Of a stretch of DNA of 20,489 nt, positions 15,657-20,489 are shown in pieces. Every line of letters begins with the position of its first letter. Position 1 is the stretch's first letter. The DNA comes from Bacteroidota bacterium (GTDB lineage: Bacteria > Bacteroidota > Bacteroidia > NS11-12g > UBA955). The position numbers and the translations under genes are program-made. The notes beneath the pieces are model-generated. The model saw only the letters and a program-made list of their open reading frames with translations. It searched no databases and was not told the DNA's origin. Location of the stretch: NCBI GenBank assembly GCA_009918425.1, contig RGEC01000014.1, positions 1 through 20,489 of the forward strand, written 5' to 3'.

Positions 15657-18368
15657 TTATGCCAACGCCATGGCAATGATGTCGGCCTGCTCTTTGTCGT
15701 GGGTCTTTTTGAACCCGGTGGCAGGACTGGCGCTGTTTCCACGGCCAATGTATCTGAGCTGCACAGGCCAGTCGTAACGCATCAGGTGAAACCAGTAGCC
15801 CTGGTTGCGGGGCTCTTCCTGAACCCAGCAGAATTCTGCATTTTTATACTGGGTAAAAATGTCTTTCAATTTCCATTCAGGCAACGGATATAGCTGTTCC
15901 ACACGGACAATGGCGATGTCTTTGATTTTGCGTTCATTGCGCTGCTGCAACAGATCGTAATAGATTTTTCCGGTGCAGAACAATACGCGGCGGGCCTTTT
16001 TCACCACTTCTGTATCGGGGTAGATATCCTGGAAAGAACCTTCAAAATCAGCTAGGTTGCTGGTACATAAGGGATGGCGTAACAGACTTTTTGGACTCAT
16101 CACGATGAGTGGAACCTGAAAATCACGGTTAAGCTGACGGCGTAAGGCATGGAATAGGTTTGCGGGTGTACTTGGGTATAAAACCTGCATGTTTCCGCCG
16201 GCACAAAGCTGCAGATATCGCTCGGGGCGGGCACTGCTGTGCTCTGGGCCTTGTCCTTCATAGCCGTGAGGCAACAGCATGGTAAGTCCGCTGAATTTAC
16301 CCCATTTGGTTTCGGCGCTGGCAATAAACTGGTCTATCATAATCTGTGCGCCGTTGGCAAAATCGCCAAACTGTGCTTCCCAGATCGTCAGTCCTTCCGG
16401 TAGCATGGAACTGTAGCCGTATTCGAAGCCTAGTGCGGCATATTCGCTCAGCAGGCTGTTAAATACGCCGAAGCGGGCCTGTTTTTCCGAGATATGCTGC
16501 AGCGGAACAAATTCTTGTTCGCTGTCTTCTTTTTTTACCACGGCATGCCTGTGGCTGAAAGTACCGCGTTCCACGTCCTGACCGGCAATGCGCACTGGGT
16601 GTCCTTCATCCAGCAAGGTTGCGTAGGCCAGCAATTCACCCATGGCCCAGTCCAGGGTGCCGTTTTGCAACATTTTTTTACGATCGGCAAAAAGGTTCTG
16701 CACTTTTTTAATGGGCAGATTGTCTTCGGGAATGAAAGTGATTTTATCACCCAGTTCCAGTAGTTTTTTCTTTTTAATGCCGGTTTTAACTTCCTTGCTG
16801 AAATCCTTTTCTGTAGGGTGTCTGAAGCCGTCCCAGCGGTCTTTTACCGTTTTTTTGCCGGGTTTCAGGTCACCTTTGGCTTCTTCAAATTTTTCTTGAA
16901 GGAGTTGTTTGAACTGCAATTCCATTTCAGCAGCCAGTTCGGCATCAATTTCGCCCCTTTCCAGCAACTTTTTCTTATAAATCTCGCGGGGATTGGGGTG
17001 TTTGTCGATGAGCTTATACATCAGCGGCTGGGTGAAACGGGGTTCATCACCCTCATTGTGTCCGTATTTGCGATAGCCCAGTAAATCGATGAAAATATCG
17101 CTGTTGAACTCCAGGCGGTAGGCCATGGCCAGCTTAACGGCGTGCACTACGGCTTCCACATCGTCGGCATTCACGTGCAGCACGGGGCAAAGTGTTACCT
17201 TGGCCACATCGGTGCAGTAGGTGCTGGTTCTGGAATCGCTGTAGTTGGTTGTGAAACCTATCTGGTTATTGGTTACTACATGGATGGTTCCGCCTACGTA
17301 ATATGCTTCCAGGCCGCTCATCTGCACCACTTCATACACGATGCCCTGACCGGCAATGGCAGCATCACCGTGGATGAGGATGGGACATATTTTACTTACG
17401 TCGTTGCCGTATTTGGTATCCAGCTTGGCTCTTGCAAGGCCTTTCACCACAGGGTTTACGGCTTCCAGGTGGCTGGGGTTGTCAGCAAGGCGAAGATGTA
17501 CAGTTTTTCCACTGGCGGTCTGCACATCGGTGCTGTAGCCCAAATGGTATTTTACGTCACCTTCGAAGTCTTCGTCCTCTTCATTTTGAAAAACCTTGCC
17601 TTCAAACTCGCCAAAAATAGCGCTGTACTGCTTGTTGAATACGTTTGCCAGCACGTTCAGGCGTCCGCGGTGGGCCATGCCCATCACAAACTCTTCCACG
17701 CCCAATCCTGCGCCATATTGAATAACCGCATCAAGCGCGGGTATCAGACATTCAAGGCCTTCTACTGAAAATCGTTTTTGTCCGATGTATTTGGTGTGTA
17801 TAAAGCTCTCAAAAACCGTTGCCTGATTGAGCTTTTTAAGAAAATGGCGTTTTTCATCCGTGGTAAGATCAGGATTGTTGCGGGTTTTTTCAAAACGTTC
17901 CTGCAGCCAGCCTCTCCGGCGGGGATCGCGGATGTATGAAAACTCACAACCTATACTCTGACAATAGGTCTGCTCCAGAAGCGCAACAATATCTTTGAGC
18001 GGAGCGTGACCTAAACCTACCTCTACACCGGCACTGAAAGACAGTTCCAGATCTGCTTTGCTGAGTCCGAAGTTTTCAATGTCCAGGGTAGGGCTGTATT
18101 GTCGGCGTTCGCGCAGGGGGTTGGTTTTGGCAAATAAATGACCGCGCTGTCTGTAGGCATTGATGAGGTTCAGAACCTGAATTTCTTTCAGGGCATCTTC
18201 GCTGACAGGTCCGCCGGCTTCGGCTTTACCGGCACCCATATCAAAACCTTCAAAGAATTTTCGCCATCCAAAATCCACGCTTTCTTTATCGGCGCGGTAC
18301 TGCTCATACAACTGGTCAATGGCCGCAGGGTCGGCGTTCAGAAGGTAAGAATCATCAGGTTGGCTCAT
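15657..18368 (-). CDS. sucA: 2-oxoglutarate dehydrogenase E1 component
   Basis: The thiamine-diphosphate E1 subunit of the 2-oxoglutarate dehydrogenase complex in the TCA cycle, decarboxylating 2-oxoglutarate and passing the succinyl group to the E2 lipoyl arm. The length of 903 residues is normal for stand-alone OdhA/SucA; there is no fused acyltransferase domain. Motifs include the N-terminal E2-binding start (DDSYLLNADPAAIDQLYEQY), the catalytic-region H233 in MAHRGRLNVLANVF, ADNPSHLEAVNP, D335 in IHGDAAIAGQG, NNQIGFTT, YRKYGHNEGDEPRFTQP, GTFSHRHAVV, EAQFGDFANGAQI and LPHGYEGQGPEHSSARPERY. sucB is not beside it: the next gene on the 3' side is convergent with a 3-nt gap, so no sucAB operon is possible here. 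A -7-like promoter box lies just before the start. Confidence 0.97.
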   Translation of the reverse strand: MSQPDDSYLLNADPAAIDQLYEQYRADKESVDFGWRKFFEGFDMGAGKAEAGGPVSEDALKEIQVLNLINAYRQRGHLFAKTNPLRERRQYSPTLDIENFGLSKADLELSFSAGVEVGLGHAPLKDIVALLEQTYCQSIGCEFSYIRDPRRRGWLQERFEKTRNNPDLTTDEKRHFLKKLNQATVFESFIHTKYIGQKRFSVEGLECLIPALDAVIQYGAGLGVEEFVMGMAHRGRLNVLANVFNKQYSAIFGEFEGKVFQNEEDEDFEGDVKYHLGYSTDVQTASGKTVHLRLADNPSHLEAVNPVVKGLARAKLDTKYGNDVSKICPILIHGDAAIAGQGIVYEVVQMSGLEAYYVGGTIHVVTNNQIGFTTNYSDSRTSTYCTDVAKVTLCPVLHVNADDVEAVVHAVKLAMAYRLEFNSDIFIDLLGYRKYGHNEGDEPRFTQPLMYKLIDKHPNPREIYKKKLLERGEIDAELAAEMELQFKQLLQEKFEEAKGDLKPGKKTVKDRWDGFRHPTEKDFSKEVKTGIKKKKLLELGDKITFIPEDNLPIKKVQNLFADRKKMLQNGTLDWAMGELLAYATLLDEGHPVRIAGQDVERGTFSHRHAVVKKEDSEQEFVPLQHISEKQARFGVFNSLLSEYAALGFEYGYSSMLPEGLTIWEAQFGDFANGAQIMIDQFIASAETKWGKFSGLTMLLPHGYEGQGPEHSSARPERYLQLCAGGNMQVLYPSTPANLFHALRRQLNRDFQVPLIVMSPKSLLRHPLCTSNLADFEGSFQDIYPDTEVVKKARRVLFCTGKIYYDLLQQRNERKIKDIAIVRVEQLYPLPEWKLKDIFTQYKNAEFCWVQEEPRNQGYWFHLMRYDWPVQLRYIGRGNSASPATGFKKTHDKEQADIIAMALA

Positions 18369-18384
18369 GTTGCGAAATTATCCG

Positions 18385-18392
18385 CAAAATTA
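18385..18392 (-). promoter_or_regulatory. -7 promoter box before sucA
   Basis: The minus strand reads TAATTTTG, an exact match to TAnnTTTG, 16 nt before the sucA ATG at 18368. The only TTG upstream (18418-18416) is 23 nt away, longer than the usual spacing, so the -33 box is weak. A small palindrome TTGCG-N8-CGCAA (18370-18387) overlaps the box and might be an operator. Read-through from the upstream gene, which ends 54 nt away with no clear terminator, is also possible. Confidence 0.45.
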
Positions 18393-18422
18393 AGCACTGC
18401 GCCGCATTTTTGGCACAACAAA

Positions 18423-19214
18423 TTACAGGGGTTTTTTCAGGTACCGCTTTAACTGTGCGTAGGGTATGGTTATGTCTATCGGACCTGCTGCGTAGGCCGT
18501 AATTTCATAGACATTGAAAAAGAAAAAAAATCCATCCTGATTAAAGCCGAAATTATCGGTCAGGTGGAATTTTTCGTTATTGAACCAGTAACCTGCCTCA
18601 GCCAATGAGGCATGGGGTCCCAGCCCTTTTTCCTTGCGGAAAATGCTTTCTGCTATTTTTAAAATGGCTAGGGTGTCCGTTACCAGATTTTGCCATTTTT
18701 CAATGGGTTCCCCATTTTGCAGGTTGAAAACTATGTAGCGGCTTCCGCTCAAGGGGTGGGCACCTCCGTAGTATCCGTCGGTAGCACTTATGATGGTAAG
18801 TGTATTGGCAGTTCGGTGTAATTCGCCGGTGTATAATTCCTCATACCAGTTTAGGTTATATGAAAAATCAATGGGGGCGGTATCTTCGGCACTAAATTGT
18901 GCCATCCATTCCTCTTTCCAGGTACTGAAATCATTTTTAAATATTTGCTGTAATTCCGCAACAGATTGTATATCCTGATCCGATAAATCTGAATATAAAA
19001 ATCTGTTAATTTTTTTGGCAATTTCGTTGGCTTCATTGAACCATATAATATGATGGTATCTGCTGCAGCTCACCGTATCTGTAGTGCCATCTTCAAGCTG
19101 CACAGTACGCGAAACCTTTAAGTTTAGACTGTCGATACTGTATGTCAATCCTTGTGTTTTGCCCTCCCGGCCAATCAAGAATAGTAATACCAGCCAAAAT
19201 GTCTTTTTTATCAC
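18423..19214 (-). CDS. Exported DUF3298/RsiV-like protein, copy 2
   Basis: A 263-residue protein with a short hydrophobic N-terminal signal (MIKKTFWLVLLFLIG). The start is a GTG whose last bases overlap the TGA stop of the upstream gene (GTGA), and no other usable start is near. The C-terminal half has the DUF3298 signature, with YYGGAHPLSG at about 148-157, WQNLVTD and LKIAESIFRKEKG in the middle, and FNVYEITAYAAGPIDI near the end, as in RsiV and PdaC-type proteins. The first half resembles DUF4163. This fold is found in RsiV, which binds lysozyme in Bacillus, and in peptidoglycan-linked proteins; the role here is unknown. It is a paralog of the gene directly upstream. A run of eight A at 18523-18530 within the codons for five Phe is a possible slippage site. 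Confidence 0.82.
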   Translation of the reverse strand: MIKKTFWLVLLFLIGREGKTQGLTYSIDSLNLKVSRTVQLEDGTTDTVSCSRYHHIIWFNEANEIAKKINRFLYSDLSDQDIQSVAELQQIFKNDFSTWKEEWMAQFSAEDTAPIDFSYNLNWYEELYTGELHRTANTLTIISATDGYYGGAHPLSGSRYIVFNLQNGEPIEKWQNLVTDTLAILKIAESIFRKEKGLGPHASLAEAGYWFNNEKFHLTDNFGFNQDGFFFFFNVYEITAYAAGPIDITIPYAQLKRYLKKPL

Positions 19215-20059
19215 TTTCGGTTGGGTTTAATCAGCAGTTTTCCCAGCGATTCGTAATCCAGCAACAATTCGGTGTCGCCCTGCTCATAAGGGGCAATTTC
19301 GTACACGTTATAGAAAAATAAAATACCTTTTTCGGTGTATGCAAAATTATTGGGGAGGTAGAATTTTCCATTCCAGAACCAGCTTTTATTGATATTTTCA
19401 CTTTCTGGAATTTGTTTGTTTTTGCGAAATATATTTTCTGCAATTTTTAATACTGCATTGCTGTCTGTAAATAATTTATGCCAGTTATCTACGGGATTGC
19501 CACTCTTAATGTCAACCAGCGTGAAGATGGTAACCCTAAATCCATGCGCGCCACCGGTAAAATAATAAGCCTGATCTTTTACCGATACATAATGCCTGTT
19601 TGCATAGAAGGCTGCGAATTTTTGCTCTTTTGTATAATTGAAAGTCCATCCGCCATTAGGGTCGGAGTTTAGACCTTCCCACTCCGCCTTAAATTCTCTT
19701 GCATCCTGTTCTACGCGTTTTTGCATGGGAAGCTCCCAATGTGCCGTATCCGTGGTAATGGCACTGTGCATAAGCTGATTAAGCCCGTAGGCCAGTTTTT
19801 TGGTTTTGCCCTTACCGTTAAAAATCTGGTAGGAAACATCATAACTGCAAAAGGCAGAATCTTTGGTTCCCGCCGATACCATGCTGTATTTTTCTTTTTG
19901 TGAAAGATTTTGAACAGTAAATCCTTTCAATTTCATGTTTGGAATACTGTTTTGCCCGGATTGCGCTTCCTGTGCCTGTCCAGTTCCCGCAACCAGTGTT
20001 GCGGATGCACACACAAAGAATTGTTTCAAAAACGCTGCGTTTACTTTATTGATTATCAT
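19211..20059 (-). CDS. Exported DUF3298/RsiV-like protein, copy 1
   Basis: A 282-residue exported protein. I chose the ATG at 20059 because it forms an ATGA overlap with the cdsA stop and gives a normal signal peptide (MIINKVNAAFLKQFFVCASA, cleavage near GQAQ); a GTG at 20074 would add only five residues. The C-terminal half shows YYFTGGAHGF, WHKLFTD, LKIAENIFRKNK and FYNVYEIAPYEQGD, the same order of blocks as the downstream paralog, which marks DUF3298. The N-terminal half differs more. Function is unknown; such proteins are envelope-located, and the RsiV homolog in Bacillus is a lysozyme-sensing anti-sigma factor, though no cytoplasmic anti-sigma part is present here. The gene is translationally coupled both to cdsA and to its paralog. 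Confidence 0.82.
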   Translation of the reverse strand: MIINKVNAAFLKQFFVCASATLVAGTGQAQEAQSGQNSIPNMKLKGFTVQNLSQKEKYSMVSAGTKDSAFCSYDVSYQIFNGKGKTKKLAYGLNQLMHSAITTDTAHWELPMQKRVEQDAREFKAEWEGLNSDPNGGWTFNYTKEQKFAAFYANRHYVSVKDQAYYFTGGAHGFRVTIFTLVDIKSGNPVDNWHKLFTDSNAVLKIAENIFRKNKQIPESENINKSWFWNGKFYLPNNFAYTEKGILFFYNVYEIAPYEQGDTELLLDYESLGKLLIKPNRK

Positions 20060-20489
20060 TTGAAAAGGCTCCACGAATAAACAACAACCGACACAAACAA
20101 AAAAGCATCAAACCGATCGAGTGCGCCACCGTGCCCCGGTATAAACCTGCCGCTGTCTTTAACATCAACCTGACGTTTTAGGGCACTTTCAAAAAGATCG
20201 CCGGCTGTGCCTGCCACACTTACCATTGCACCCAACAATGTCAGTTGCCATACCCCCATATTCCAAAGGTTTCCCAAAAAGGAACCGGCTGCTGCGGTGA
20301 GTATGATGCCACCGATAAATCCTTCTACCGTTTTCTTTGGGCTTAGGCTTTCATACAGTTTGTTTTTGCCAAATGCCCTGCCGGTGAGGTAAGCGAAGGT
20401 ATCGCTGCACCAGGTGAGGATAAAAACCAGCAATGGTAATTTCCATTGGTAATCTTCACCGGAAACATACAAAAACAATAGACAGGGGA
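20056..20489 (-). CDS. cdsA: Phosphatidate cytidylyltransferase, 3' part
   Basis: The frame runs off the right edge of the window, so only about the last 144 residues are present; a TTG at 20478 is probably not the true start. CdsA makes CDP-diacylglycerol from phosphatidate and CTP in the inner membrane, the entry to phospholipid synthesis. The diagnostic signature is intact: SALKRQVDVKDSGRFIPGHGG followed by ALDRFD. Upstream blocks (TWCSDTFAYLTGRAFGKNKL, SPKKTVEGFIGG) also match the family. Several hydrophobic stretches fit transmembrane helices, the last being the C-terminal FLFVSVVVYSWSLF. It shares an operon with the two DUF3298 genes by an ATGA overlap. Confidence 0.95.
   Translation of the reverse strand, partial: PCLLFLYVSGEDYQWKLPLLVFILTWCSDTFAYLTGRAFGKNKLYESLSPKKTVEGFIGGIILTAAAGSFLGNLWNMGVWQLTLLGAMVSVAGTAGDLFESALKRQVDVKDSGRFIPGHGGALDRFDAFLFVSVVVYSWSLFK

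Noticed and set aside
17142..17768. A 208-codon open frame on the plus strand opposite sucA
   Set aside because: It is antisense to conserved sucA motifs, His- and Val-rich without domain likeness, so it is a shadow.
18523..18530. Run of eight A as a frameshift or phase-variable site
   Set aside because: The frame is intact and the neighbouring paralog keeps a similar Phe-rich motif, so the run is explained by the protein sequence; kept only as a remark.

Overview
The window is chromosomal DNA from a member of the Bacteroidota (Bacteroidetes), probably an environmental lineage of the Chitinophagia/Saprospiria/Sphingobacteriia type rather than a gut Bacteroides. The evidence is three secreted proteins with type IX secretion (T9SS) C-terminal sorting domains, a TonB-dependent receptor with an N-terminal carboxypeptidase-regulatory-like domain, a DUF4783 protein next to nadC, and promoter-like boxes of the TTTG / TAnnTTTG kind. 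Genus cannot be set from the sequence alone.

Layout, left to right. (1) 1-4491 (+): a very large T9SS-secreted beta-helix protein, cut at its 5' end by the window edge, with a GC-rich patch in its middle. (2) 4492-4786: a gene-free spacer between convergent genes, packed with short palindromes of a REP-like type. (3) 8010-4787 (-): a compact housekeeping operon, DUF4783 protein - nadC - thioredoxin-fold lipoprotein - rlmD, with a recognisable promoter and tightly coupled genes (1-nt gap, ATGA overlap). (4) 13951-8104 (-): a three-gene operon, lamin-tail-domain T9SS protein - TonB-dependent receptor - T9SS-secreted endonuclease I, ended by a strong hairpin terminator at 8058-8084. (5) 14051-15653 (+): divergently transcribed, a 5'-nucleotidase carried on two overlapping genes (C-terminal substrate domain as a probable lipoprotein, then the metallophosphoesterase domain with a Tat-type signal). 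(6) 18368-15657 (-): sucA. (7) 20489-18423 (-): 3' part of cdsA followed by two overlapping paralogous DUF3298/RsiV-like exported proteins.

The most interesting unit is regions 4 and 5 together. A secreted endonuclease, an outer-membrane active transporter, a surface protein with a lamin-tail domain (a domain also known from secreted bacterial nucleases) and a split exported 5'-nucleotidase are arranged head to head around a 99-bp intergenic region with a 9-bp inverted repeat placed just before both start codons. This reads as a candidate system for breaking down extracellular DNA, importing fragments or nucleotides and releasing phosphate and nucleosides. The individual families are known; the combined role is my inference. 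The other genes are ordinary housekeeping functions: NAD synthesis, rRNA modification, TCA cycle and phospholipid synthesis.
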